Below are positions 21,178 to 32,135 of a stretch of DNA of 59,706 nt, in pieces. Position 1 is the first letter of the stretch, and every line of letters starts with the position of its first letter. A model generated the notes under the pieces. The model did not search any database and was not told where the DNA came from. It was given only the letters and a program-made list of their open reading frames with translations. Origin of the DNA: Roridomyces roridus (lineage: Eukaryota; Basidiomycota; Agaricomycetes; Agaricales; Mycenaceae); contig JARKIF010000188.1 in NCBI GenBank assembly GCA_029378245.1, forward strand, positions 1 to 59,706, given 5' to 3'. A program made the position numbers and the translations under genes.

Positions 21178-22528
21178 TTACCATGCAAGAGCGAACACAG
21201 CGAGAGATGCAGCCAAAACGGATATAGAACCAATTGCCCGGCTTCCGGAGCTGACCTTGTTCCCGCTCAGCGTCGATGGAGTATTGCCACCCCACAGCTG
21301 CATGTTACGGAAATAGGTGTGTTGCTCGTCGGGTGTCGCCCAACTAGGGTCGCTGCCTGCAAAGGGTCAGCAAAAGTTGAGAGCGCAATAACCAGGTTAC
21401 CTCCAAAGAATGTCCTATAGTTGTGTAAGCAAGGGAAACACGCTACAACGAGGAACGCACGAGAAGAACAATCCGTTGATGCTGAGGTTGGAGGCCGATC
21501 GGATTTGGAGATTCTGTTGCGCCAAAGCCTGAACATTGTTGAAGCTGGGTATGGGGATTGAGAACATATCAGTCTTGGGAGTAGAAATACAGACTAGAGC
21601 TCGATATTGCCGTTGGCAGTATCAGGAGGGTTGTTCATCTGGACGAGCAGAGTGACATGATTCCACTGTCCGGCACTCAGAGTGAACGAGCCTCGGGAAA
21701 TCGAGTCGCCAAAGTCAGAGTTGCAAATTATGTTCTTGTCTTTGCAGAGATTGTTAGAGTCGGGGATATAGGCGTAGACTGCAAATGTCTCAGAGAGTTG
21801 ATGGCCAGTTTCAGCGTGCAGACACACCTTCGCCCTCTCCATTTGGTCTCCACATGAGCCGAGAACTGTATGGAGGGTTCTAGTTTCGTCCATGCACAAC
21901 AGTTATCCGTACCTGAAGCATTGGATTCCTGCAAGATAGTTAGAGCCGGATATGAAAAAGAACGGACGAAAATACCGTCGGCTTCTTCTCCGCCACTACA
22001 TCCCGTTGGGTCCGCTCCACCTCGCAAGCCAGGCAGTTTCCCGCCCTGGACCCAATTAAAGCCAGCGTCGAATGCCACTTCATACGAGAGTAGCATCGAC
22101 TGGAAGCCGCCCGACTGAGTACTGTTCCATAGGTTCACGAACTGAGCTCCTCCAGTTCCGTTGGAGTAACTTCCAGCAGGATAGGTCACTTGCAGAACAG
22201 GACCGGAAGAGTTCGTCGTGGAGCCAGGGGCCGGGGAGTTCGGGAACGGGTCGTCTACGAAGGCTATGTTGTCGTTTCCATTCTGCAGGCGGTTCTTGCT
22301 GAGCCCCCAAGCAGTTAAAGCTGCATGATAAATTGAATGGTGGCAAGAGAGAGAGGTGGATTTATTCGTACATTGTACCGTGTCACTGCTGGCTTGGGTT
22401 GCAGCAGGGAACGGAAGGGATGTTGATGTGCTCAAACTGAATTGGGCGGCCAGACTTTCGGGTGTGACGCTGTCCGCGACGACCAGAGAAGAAAGTATTG
22501 AAAGGATGAGGGAGCTGAGAAACAACAT
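21178..22528 (-). CDS. Secreted PL14-like polysaccharide lyase, probably GPI-anchored
   Basis: A predicted secreted polysaccharide lyase related to family PL14 (alginate-lyase-like fold). A signal peptide (MLFLSSLILSILSSLVVAD) opens the protein. The core reads VAFDAGFNWVQGGKLPGLRG, CSGG, then YAYIPDSNNLC, SRGSFTLSAGQWNHVTLLVQ and NPPDTANGNIEL, all typical of this fold. The last exons read NVQALAQQNLQIRSASNLSI and YFRNMQLWGGN. A Ser/Gly stretch and a hydrophobic tail (IGSISVLAASLAVFALAW) end the chain, which fits GPI attachment. The polysaccharide is unknown. The gene is divergent from the transporter, 127 bp away. Confidence 0.82.
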
Positions 22529-22655
22529 GGTGACCCTCCGGGGGTCCGAGTCCGCAGCAATGAAGGCGGGGCAGGGAAGATTTAATTATACTGCACGTGT
22601 ACCGGTATACCTACGAAACTTTCATCTCGGGCGACTCGGACCTCCAACTTTATGC

Positions 22656-24710
22656 ATGTTCGGCCAACGTAGAACAACAGAGGCCCATGAGCCGCTCCTG
22701 GGCGCTGGCTCTCACGACCATGACGAGGTCGCAGATGATTCTACCGTATTCAAACTGGACTCGGACGACGAATCCAGTGCCTTGGACGACAGACGCGACC
22801 ACACCGTACGCTTCGAGGAGAATGTGCAGGTCATTCCACCATTACCTCTAAGGTCCATGCTTGCTAGTCGGGAGACAGGTGAGTACGTGTTCGCACTCGT
22901 CACTGGAACCCCATCTCACCGAGCCCAGAGTTTGAGCAAGACACGGATGACATAGACGAGGACGCCTTAATTCACGTCCCTCCTGGGCGCAGGGATCGCT
23001 CTATGCCTCTGATCGTTGGGCTATTTGACTCGGCCGCCTCTCGCGGTCGCGTAGATGTATCTGTTCCGCTATTGCAAAACGGCGAGCAACCTCACATGAG
23101 CGACGCCGAACTCGAGGAACTTGCAGCAAAACGCACAGCCGGAGGCGGAGTCATCGACTCCATAGCTAACATGGCCAATTCAATTCTCGGAGCTGGAATA
23201 ATCGGTGATACATGAAAACCTACGCTCGAATCTCCACTCATGCTCAAGCTGCAGGTCTCCCGTATGCCGTCAGTCAAGCTGGCTTCTTCACTGGACTGTT
23301 CCTCCTTGTAGTCCTGGCCTGCCTTACGGACTGGACGATCGGACTAATAGTCATTAATGCCAAACTGAGCGGCACACATTCTTACATCGACATCATGAGC
23401 CATTGCTTTGGCTCCAGTGGTCGGGCGGCGGTCTCATTTTTTCAATTTGCCTTTGCATTTGGCGGTGAGTATCTCGCAAATGTTCCTGTCCGTGTTTCAC
23501 AATGGAGGACCAGGAATGTGCGCTTTTGGGATCATAATCGGCGACACGATACCACACGTTATGCGCTCAATATTCCCCCGGCTGTACACGATTCCTGTGC
23601 TGTATCTTCTACAAGACAGAAGATTTGTGATAGCCCTGCTAACTACCTGCGTGTCTTACCCGCTGTCGCTGTACCGTGACATACACAAGCTTTCCAAAGC
23701 TTCCGGACTGGCGCTCGTAGGAATGGTCACGATTGTCACCTCAGTGCTCATCGAGAGTCCACACGCTGCGCCTGAACTCAGGGGCGACCCATCCAAGCGG
23801 TTCTCGTTTATTGAACCAGGCGTTTTCCAGGCAATTGGAGTGATCAGTTTTGCGTTCGGTAACACTTTGGCACCAACTACGCATAGTTGACTGACTTGCC
23901 GCGCCTCAGTCTGCCACCATAATTCCCTTTTAATCTACGGCAGTCTGAAAACCCCGACGCTGGATCGCTTTGCGCTAGTAACGCATATTTCAACGTTGAT
24001 CTCCGTTGTTGCCTGCTGCACGCTGGCGCTGTCAGCATACGTCGTCTTCACCGACAAAACAGAGGGAAATATTCTGAATAATTTTTCACCGGTACTTTCC
24101 CCTTCATTCACCGAACAACTTGTCTCATGTTTTCAGAATTCCACGCTCATCAACGTTGCTCGATTTTGCTTTGGTCTCAACATGTTCACGACACTGCCAC
24201 TCGAATTGTTCGTATGCAGAGAAGTAAATCCCCTGCTTCTCCTCGCCCATAACCCTGACGCCTGCGCTAGGTTATAGAAGAATATTTCTTTTCTCACGAG
24301 TCGTTCAATCTCCAACGCCATGTCTTTTTCACGACGACCATCTTGTTTGCGTCCATGCTCGGTATTGTTTACTCTCTTGGGAGGATTCTATCTGTATACT
24401 TATGAATTCCACAGTCGCGCTCATCACCTGCGATCTGGGCGTGATGCTGGAAATAACTGGCGGGGTCTCTGCGACGACACTAGCTTTCATATTCCCTGCA
24501 AGGCAAGCAATTTCGACAAGTCTCTATCAAGCTAACGGATCATGCAGCTGCTACCTCAAGCTCACGGACAGCAAAGAGCCTTGGTACAGCCGCTCAAAAT
24601 TACCTGCATACGCATGTGCCGTGTTTGGGGTCGTCGTGATGATAATCTCCCTGTATCTTGCGCTCGGGAAGACATGGACGCCAGAAGGAAGCGCCAGGAT
24701 TTGTATCTAG
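22656..24710 (+). CDS. Vacuolar amino-acid transporter, AVT/SLC38 family
   Basis: A proton-coupled amino-acid transporter of the AAAP family, likely on the vacuole. A long acidic cytosolic N-terminus contains HEPLLGAGSHDHDEVADD. The hallmark first helix reads SIANMANSILGAGIIG, followed by LPYAVSQAGFFTGLFLLVVL. Further helices include AAVSFFQFAFAFG, MVTIVTSVLIESP, ISFAFVCHHNSLLIYGSL, INVARFCFGLNMFTTLPLE and YACAVFGVVVMIISLYLALG. Near the end the intron 24503-24547 begins with GC (AAG|gcaagc); its removal gives FPASCYLKLTDS. The closest yeast proteins by memory are Avt2 and Avt5-7. Confidence 0.85.
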
Positions 24711-25039
24711 ACGGAAGGACTTTAACTTATTCCCTACATTGTACATGCATCTACTTAATGTGTTACAGCCGCCCAATCCTCGAGGCTCGCCGACTCTTTG
24801 ATCCGTCACTCGTTGTCCTTTCCCGCGATTCGTACATTGTTTATTTCCCAGTCGACATTCCGCTCGTTTTGAAGCTTGCCGTCGCTCAATATAGAGCACT
24901 CATTATATCCTCCCGGCGTCTCACTTACGAGCTCCGCCAGCAGTTGCAATTCACGCGTCGGAATCGTCCAGGAACTCCGGTACTGAATCCTTCTACTTAA
25001 TGCATCGTGAGCACTGTCGCGCGACTAAATTCCCCCACC
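24711..25039. other. Intergenic region between transporter and ligase copy B
   Basis: I see no gene here. It should hold the 3' end of the transporter transcript and the promoter of ligase copy B. A plus-strand open frame that crosses it carries no recognisable motif. Confidence 0.5.
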
Positions 25040-26065
25040 ATGACTTCTCCGCCTCCGCCGCTCCAGTGCAAACCTGCTCGAGACTTGGATGAAGGTCAGC
25101 AACCATACCTCGTTTCGCAAGATGCTAAAAATGTGCTCCCACAGTCGACCAGGTTATGTGTGCTCCGGGAATGCCTCACGAAATGGAGACTTTGGTCATT
25201 GGGGGTCGAATTCATCGCGTTTACAAGCACCTCTGGGCTTCTATTCGCAACTTTTGGGTGGATCACGTGACCAAGTATTCAGACCGAACATATATCGTCT
25301 TTGGGGACGAACGCTTGACTTTCGGACAAGGCAACTTTCATGCCCCCTTTCAAGAAGCTCCGCTGATGATCTGCAGTTCATGAGCAGGCGGTAAAAACAG
25401 CCGCGCTGTTTCGCAACGTCTATGCCATAAAGAAAGGTTTGTTTGGGCATGCCGACAGGCGTTTCACTGACATTTCGCAGGCGACCGAGTCGGTATCTGC
25501 TCAAAGAATTGTCCCGAGTACATCATCGTCTTCTGGGCTTGCCGTAAATTGTTACTTTCCACCCAGACACTTGCTCATAATCTTTTCGGACCCCAGATTT
25601 GTTGGGCGCGGTCACGGTGCTCGCCAACGCGCACGTCCCATTTCCGTCCTTGCTACTCGCGACTGATGCAACCAGACAGATGGCTTCCCTCGGAAATTTT
25701 GAAGGACTGCCTTGTGCATACCCAATGCAAACTTCTCCTCTTTGACATTGATTGGGCAGACCAGTTGAAAATGGATATGGGCAATCTCTGTCAAAGGGCT
25801 GGCGCTACAGGTTTCCTCGTATTCGATTACTGTAGCGTGGGGAATGGAAAGAGAGGACAGTATCACTTCCTCAAGTCCGTCCTCAGGGATTCAGAAATTG
25901 CATCAGCCCAGAAGACAGCAATTTTAGAGGAACATCTGGGTACGAGGCCCGCCGATTAATGGATCTGCTAATCCTTCCAAGTTTTGCTTCCCGAGGACAA
26001 CGCAACTATACTCTTCACGGTATGCCTGGATTTTGGGACTTGTATCCCCGCTCATGATCAGCTAG

Positions 26066-26069
26066 TCCG
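26066..26069 (+). other. 4-nt microexon TCCG in ligase copy B
   Basis: The intron 26020-26065 (46 nt) ends GCTAG and the intron 26070-26125 (56 nt) starts GTACAG and ends ACCAG. Joining TTC ACG|TCC G|GG ACA ACC gives Phe-Thr-Ser-Gly-Thr-Thr, the conserved ATP motif. Copy A has this stretch uninterrupted. Confidence 0.6.
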
Positions 26070-26372
26070 GTACAGTCGCCCTCACCGAACAACAGCTTCT
26101 CTGGGGCTCACAGCGTAGTAACCAGGGACAACCGGGAAACCCAAGGGCGTTTTGTCAACACATCGCCAATGGTTAACCAACATTCTGAATGTATGCACTC
26201 ACGAGTCGCCTGCATGGACGGTCATAACGAATTTACAGGTTACATCCGCTAGTACACGAGCAGCGCTGCGCAGGGGAGGCGATGTGCCCACAGTGCATGC
26301 CCAAGTGGGACGCTGAGCACGGTTTGATCTTCGCACAAGTCCCTCCCTCGGTCTTTCTAACTGGAATCGTAG

Positions 26373-26379
26373 CCGCCAG
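26373..26379 (+). other. 7-nt microexon CCGCCAG in ligase copy B
   Basis: It is flanked by introns 26322-26372 (51 nt, with a TCTAACTG branch site) and 26380-26428 (49 nt). The join CAC G|CC GCC AG|G CTC restores Ala-Ala-Arg-Leu, as in copy A. Copy A has only one intron at this place. Confidence 0.65.
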
Positions 26380-27807
26380 GTGATAGTTGCTTGTAAATTC
26401 GATGTCATCGATTTGCATACGTTTTCAGGCTCATCAAAGCGGAAAATGTTGCGGTAAGTTTCTTCTTCAAAACGGGTCGGAATTAATACCGAAGTTTTCG
26501 CAGCTTGCTGGAGGGTAATTATAAGGAAACATAATTGGCCTATTTTGTAACACCCTGTCAGTGTACCAGCGATGATTTCCGATCTACTGCGAAGTTCGCT
26601 CGTTGGATACCCTTTACAAGGCCTTTTGACTGGGGGCTCTCCTTTGCCCGAGTCTCTCGCCAGGCGAGCTCAGGCATCCTTTCCAACCGCCGCCGTATCT
26701 CAAGTATATGGACTCAGTGCGTTTTATCGTGTATCCTCTCGCTCAAACTTACTGTTGTCCGCAGCCGAGATCAACTGTACCGCTGCTTCCGTCAGTTTTC
26801 GTCGTGTTTCCTACATGAAGAAATTCTCAATCATCTCTTAGATTTCGGGTGAAGATTTCGTAGATCGACCTGACAGCACGGGTCGGGCTTGCCCAGTGAA
26901 CGACATCCTCATTGTGAAGAAGAATAAAATTCTGGCACCCGGGGAGCTCGGCGAAATTTGGCTGTACGTGATTCCATTTTGAACAAAGCTTGCGCTGAAT
27001 TCCCACTGGCAGGCGGGGTCCGAACGTGATGAAGGAGTATTGGAATGACCCCGGTGGGTGAACGAACGAACAGGTAGCCCAGAGAGTCTGATTTCAGCCC
27101 TGTAGAGGCAACCGCCAAAGCCGTTACATCCGACGGGTGGTTGAGAACAGGAGATCTTGGAGTCCTTGACGAGGAAGGATTCTTATATATCAAAGACCGG
27201 AGCAAGTGCTTCAATAACTCTCGCTGGACATGCACTGACATGGTGGAATTCAGTCAAGGATGTGATCATTCGAGGCGGAGAAAACATCGTGAGCCCAAGG
27301 TCTTTTGCCTCGTTCAATTCTGACTCGACCAGGCGTCCGTGACTGTGGAGAACGCCCTGTATGCAGACGCCCGGGTGAGCTATCTTGTCGGAATAACAGT
27401 TCCATCTCATTCCTCTCAGGTTCTCGAAGCTGCAGCCATCGCTGTGCATGACGAACGACTGGGTGAACTCCCCGCTGCCGTTGTCTACATCGCGCCCGAG
27501 TTCAGGGGCCAAGTCACCGAAGCCTCACTGATCGCACTGACAAAAACCAAGTGGGTGATCAAGCACAGAAAGTAACAGTCTTATTGAATGACGCCTAGGC
27601 TCCCTAAATTCGCTGTGCCTGTGCTAATAGTATTCGCGGATTCACCATTTGGTGCGTGCCCCGATGTCTTGCAAAGCAAAGCTGATTATTTCTAGATTTG
27701 ACTGCATCCGGAAAGGTGATCAAAACCGGATTGCGCAAGCTGGCGGGTCGTGTTTGGGAGGAGAGAAAGGCGGACAAATGCACATCAAAGCTCTGACTAG
27801 AATATAT

Positions 27808-29183
27808 TCATTTTCCACCATTCGCAAGCCAACTCTTCTGTTGTCCGCAAGTAGCGTTGGTGCAACCAGGGCATCTGAGACCAAGCTGGATGCTTGTCGG
27901 ACGTTTGGTCGTGGAATAATCCCGCAGATGCTGGGTGGTAATGTCCGCCAGTGCGCGGATGAAGACGGGCGACTCGTTCAGAGAATCTGCGCGATGAACC
28001 TCGATGCCGTGCTGCCAAAAGTCAGAGTAGATCAGAACAGACTCTGTGCACGTACTTCTCTTGCTTCTTTGGCGTATTCCAAGTCGATTTCGTAGAGAGT
28101 CTCGATATGGTCGCTGGTGAACGCAATAGGAACAATGACGACCTGTTTCTTGCCCAGACGCGCCAAGCCTTTCAAAGCCGCTCCAGTTTGCATGCCCATC
28201 CATGCAGAAGGCCCGACTTGCGACTGCCAGACTAGTCGGTACGGGTTTGAATGTTTCAGTCTGTCCATAACGGCCGAGACGGATGCAGAAACCTCGAGGA
28301 TATAAGGATCGCCGCGGTTGACGACCGACATGGGGAGAGAGTGGGCAGAGAACAGGATGACGGTTTCATGCCGCGTTGCGACGGAGAATTTCGCGAGGGC
28401 TTTTTCTATGTTTTGCGCCACTGCCTGTTGGAAGGTGAGAAGAGAACGGTACCGGGTATGGTAAACATACCTCTATGAAGCCGGGATGCGTACCCCAGCG
28501 ATCAATCACACTCCATTCGATCTCTGGGTCAAAATCTCCCGCCTTGCCTCGTCTGAACAACTCGTTTAGACTGCTTCCGGTGGTGCTGCAGCTGTACTGC
28601 GGGTATTGCGTGAAAGCGATGGCCCGTTTCACACCGTCAGCCTTCATTTCCCGCGCAGTCTCCTCCGTCATGGGTCGGACGTATCTGAAGGCGACGTATG
28701 CCTTGTGCGGGGCCGTGGCAGGGTGTAGTTCGTCGAGGAGGCGCGCCATGCCTTCTCCTTGCAAGCGCGTATACCGAAGAATGGGGGAGCCGCCTCCAAT
28801 TTCAGTGTACTGTTGCTCGATTTGTGGGGTTCTCCGCCTGGCGATGTAGGGAGCCAGGAAGCGTTGGAAGGGAAGCGGGATGAGGTCGCCGTCGAGAAAG
28901 AGGTTTTTCAGGAAATCATGGGTTTCGGGGACCTATACAGGATTAGCCAGAGAGAAGGACGACCTTTTTCGTTCTCGATACCGTTTCTGGTCCACCCATA
29001 TTCATCATAACAATCGCTGCAAGCTATCAGCACGAGCGGCACACGCTAGGAGGACGACCCGACCTGTTGGACTGCCAATATGAGCCAGAGACGCGCCGAG
29101 ACGAGGAATGCGCACCTTTTAGAGGCAGACGAGGCAAAGGAGCGCGCCAGCGAGCGCGACACGACATTGGTTCTGTGCAACAT
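27808..29183 (-). CDS. HEM15: Ferrochelatase, mitochondrial
   Basis: Ferrochelatase inserts ferrous iron into protoporphyrin IX at the inner mitochondrial membrane, the last step of haem synthesis. The first exon encodes a mitochondrial presequence ([17 protein letters not shown]). The mature protein starts [15 protein letters not shown] once an 8-nt exon (29064-29071) is included. Then come [83 protein letters not shown] (the catalytic histidine), [30 protein letters not shown] and [33 protein letters not shown] near the end provides cysteines like those of [2Fe-2S] ferrochelatases. The gene is intact. Confidence 0.93.
29064..29071 (-). other. 8-nt microexon in ferrochelatase
   Basis: On the minus strand TCCAACAG lies between introns 29072-29115 and 29017-29063. 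It turns AAA AG|T CCA ACA G|CG ATT GTT into Lys-Ser-Pro-Thr-Ala-Ile-Val. Skipping shifts the frame, and retaining the downstream intron gives a stop before the next exon. Confidence 0.8.
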
Positions 29184-29288
29184 TGGTGGTGATCGAGCAA
29201 GAGGCGAGAGCCAATAACGAGATGGGAGTTTGATACAAGTCTACCTCTCTTACACCTTCCTCTAATACACGGGCCTACTTCCTACAAA

Positions 29289-29856
29289 ATGAACATGGGG
29301 GGCAACGGTTCTTCAACGCGCCGCTGGCGCCTATCCGGGAACTGCCATCGCCGGAGAGCTGGATCAAATCGTGAATACGGCGGAGGGGCATCCTCGTCGC
29401 TGTCTGTCATCCTCCTAGTCCGTGCGACCCTCCGAGACGGTCCGTTACTCTGGTCTCGTGTGGCCCTGGTGCTTGTTCAGTTCACCGGTCGCAAGAACCC
29501 AAGAAAATCTCTCACCGGTGCGAATCTCGGGGACACGGAAGCGATGGCCGAGGGTACAAGACCTGCAGAAGATTTGTCCGCCAGTTCTCTTCCTCTCTGC
29601 TACTCCGAGGCACCAGACTTGCCTGAGACTTGTCATTCAATGCTGTTGCTCTGCTGTTCTCGAAACATGCTGCTCACCTCGAGTGCCTCGGTCAACACCA
29701 CATCATCCAGATATCCGGGAGGCTGGTCCTGGCTTTTCTTCTTCTTCGCAGGCAGTCTCTGCTTGAGAAACTGGAAGAGCATCAGGAAAGCTGCATGGAG
29801 AGACAGGAGGAGCGGATTCCAGCTCGATGGCAGGACCCTGTCTCGAAAAATGCTAG
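29289..29856 (+). CDS. Uncertain short gene, unknown function
   Basis: I do not recognise this gene and am not sure it is one. The ATG at 29289 follows a pyrimidine-rich, leader-like stretch. Restoring one G to a run of six after the ATG gives RFFNAPLAPIRELPSPESW, which looks protein-like. Plausible GT-AG introns then lead to a cysteine-bearing stretch and end with a charged helix, SLLEKLEEHQESCMERQEER, then PARWQDPVSKNA. Without the extra base the frame is also open but low in complexity. It sits between the ferrochelatase start and the RING gene end, where nothing else explains about 700 bp. Confidence 0.3.
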
Positions 29857-29905
29857 TAATATATTTCGTGGTCTGTGGTACAAGTACAATATGTTTAACA
29901 CTTCT

Positions 29906-32103
29906 CTATTTCCCTTTACTCGGTGCTGGAAGCTCCACCGCTCGTTGGCACACAGGGCACCTCCCGGAGACGTCGCAAAGCCAGGGATCGAGACACGTTT
30001 TCTGGGAACCAGAATCAGCAGGGAAAGGCGAAACTTGAATGGACTGACATGGAAAACATGTCCACACGCCAGGAGACGCAAAGGCTGAGCTCCCTCCCCA
30101 GCGTCTTCAAGTTTCAGCACACCCTCACCAACTTGGGCAGGAACCTCCTCGATGACAAGCGTCGCCGAGGACGGTGCATCTCCCGTAGTCGACGGAACCA
30201 GAGTGCTCTCAGGTTCCGCTATTCGTTTGGGCTCTTCAAAGTCCATCAAGCAGATAGCACAAGCAGCACGATTGCCTTCGAGCATCACGAACGGATAGCC
30301 TGTTCAAAGTTTGATCAGTTTCGTCCAGGCTGAATCTATCCACATACCGCTGTACTCCCAATGGTCCTCCCAGGTCTGAGGCTTGCCCATGTCCTTAGGT
30401 GTCCGTTCAGGCACATCGCTCGCGGCATCCTTGTTGCTCCGTCGACGAATGAATTTAAAGCGTCGTTTCGGTTTCGCGGCGGGAGGTGGTTTGGGAGGAT
30501 ACGAATATACAGCTTCAGGAATCTTGATGCTTCCTGGAGGAGCGTCGGGCGGTGGCGGGATATACATGACAAGCGGGATCCGGTCTACAACCGATGGGCT
30601 TAGCTTGCCTATGTCAGGCCTTGGAGCACATAAGTTTTCAAGTGGATCGTAGGGAAGAGGAAACTTGCCTTATCATGGTAGGATTCTGCAATGGATGGCG
30701 ACCGAGACACATGAGGAAGATGTTCCAAATCAGCTGGAACGAGAATTAACAACAACCGGCATGCTCTCAGATGGACTCACGAAAATTATAGGTGCAATGA
30801 GGAACACCACAACGCCTAGTATGATCACTTCAAGTACCACCAGGTACATTATGCAGAGGATCCCGAAAGTAAGCCACCACAAGTGCGGAGATGAGAAGCG
30901 ACAGGTGTGGATGCTAGTGTATTGGAGTATGTGCGCTACAATGAATGTGAGTCTTGGTTTTCCTGCGATGCTGTCAACTCACCTGTCAAGAACCAGGAAA
31001 GAGTGAAGAGGGATGATAGAATGGAAAGTCTAGACAATTTTCAGCATCAAAGTCTACTTGAGAGCAGTCTGGGCGAACCGCGAATAGAGCACGCTATGCT
31101 GTAAGGGTGGCTGCTGCCCCTCGGCCGTACCAGAAGTCGAACTAGTTCCTATCGGAGGCGGATGTGCCAGTGTGGCAGAATTGGGCGCGGCGTTGCGGGA
31201 CGGACGCTCATTTGCGTTCTCCGCGTCGGGGGCAGACGACAGCGCCTTTCTGTCACGTAGCCAGCCCCAGTACGTCAGGCTCGAAGAGAAAATAATCCGG
31301 ACGACGTAGATGCAAGCCCATGTCCCTAGCGGCCTGTCGCACGCTACCCACTCGCTCCTGCCCAGCACTAGATACACCAGTTAAGGTAACTGGTCGGTGA
31401 TATGATAAATTAACGCACTGGTTTTACTCTCCGTGTGTGCGGCAATGGCAAGCATTGCGATGATAACAACAACCTGCACGAAGCCCCAAGCCATATTGTA
31501 CCACAGCGACACCAGCAGCTTTCGAGCACGAGAAGCTCCACGGCCGTAGCCGAAGAAAGTCATTAGACGAGAGTATGTAGACGTGTTATGCCGCGGCAAT
31601 GGAGGGGGCGGGGCGGGAGGCGTGGGTGGTGTCGGATTGGGTATTAGAAGTGGCGGTATGTCGATTGAGTGCTCCGAGTCTTCAGGAATGCGTGCACGAT
31701 CCAACACGAGCCCTGCACTGTTCCGACTGCGTGCCAGCGTCGGAGGGGCTAACGCGTCAGACGGTAAATCTGCAGCATGTAGGTGGCTCTCCGAGTTTCT
31801 GAGATGGACTGGATCTGGCGATCGTATAGTCGATGAAGAGGCAGGCACATCTCCTGCCGAGCGAGTCCTACGCAATGCAGAATCGCGGGCTTCAGTCATG
31901 CTGTCCGAGTCGTGGAGAGGCTCGGTGATGTACAAGGAGACCAGCGGGTCTGTTGAGCCCCAAGGACGTGGCAGAGGACAAGAGCGCCGAGCAGTGCAAT
32001 AGCGGGGAGGATGTAATGCGTCAACTGATGTAATCCTCCGAGACGCGTCTTTCTCGGCAAGGAGTTCATTGATGCTAAATTTCGTGCCCTGGTAATACAG
32101 CAT
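29906..32103 (-). CDS. Multi-pass membrane RING-H2 E3 ubiquitin ligase
   Basis: A membrane ubiquitin ligase. The long N-terminus is Ser/Pro-rich (ARDSALRRTRSAGDVPASSS). Four or more membrane segments follow: FVQVVVIIAMLAIAAHTES, TWACIYVVRIIFSSSLTYWG, WLTFGILCIMYLVVLEVIIL and VVVFLIAPIIF, joined to LIWNIFLMCLGRHPLQNPT. The cytosolic part reads VDRIPLVMYIPPPPDAPP, then a basic KRRFKFIRRRSNKD stretch. The RING-H2 core is CAICLMDFEE, then LLACGHVFHKTCLDPWL and CPVCQRAVELP, split by an intron right after HVFH. An acidic insert separates the first pair from the histidines. The organelle is unknown. The start may instead be the internal Met before TEARDSALRRTRS. Confidence 0.8.
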
Positions 32104-32135
32104 AATCCACTAGAAATACAGTCTGCTCCTAACCC

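Larger units (their letters stand above)
25040..27796 (+). pseudogene. Peroxisomal AMP-forming acyl-CoA synthetase, copy B, with internal deletion
   Basis: A paralogue of the ligase at 9584-12342. It reads [155 protein letters not shown] and a C-terminal SKL peroxisomal signal. About 40 residues (the block matching FFHVTG and MLATMNGSK of copy A) are missing at about 26295, and the join is out of frame. Splice sites, the catalytic lysine and the SKL end are otherwise kept. Two exons of 4 and 7 nt are needed. One donor near 25620 seems to have become GC. Recent loss of function is likely, but an assembly gap would look the same. The stop lies 11 bp from the convergent ferrochelatase stop. Confidence 0.68.

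Noticed and set aside
24542..25000. 152-residue plus-strand frame after the amino-acid transporter
   Set aside because: Its first half is a shifted frame of the transporter and the rest has no motif or start.
1533..27796. Secondary-metabolite cluster, suggested by three AMP-forming ligases
   Set aside because: No polyketide or peptide synthase, terpene cyclase, P450 or tailoring enzyme is present, and the genes between are housekeeping.
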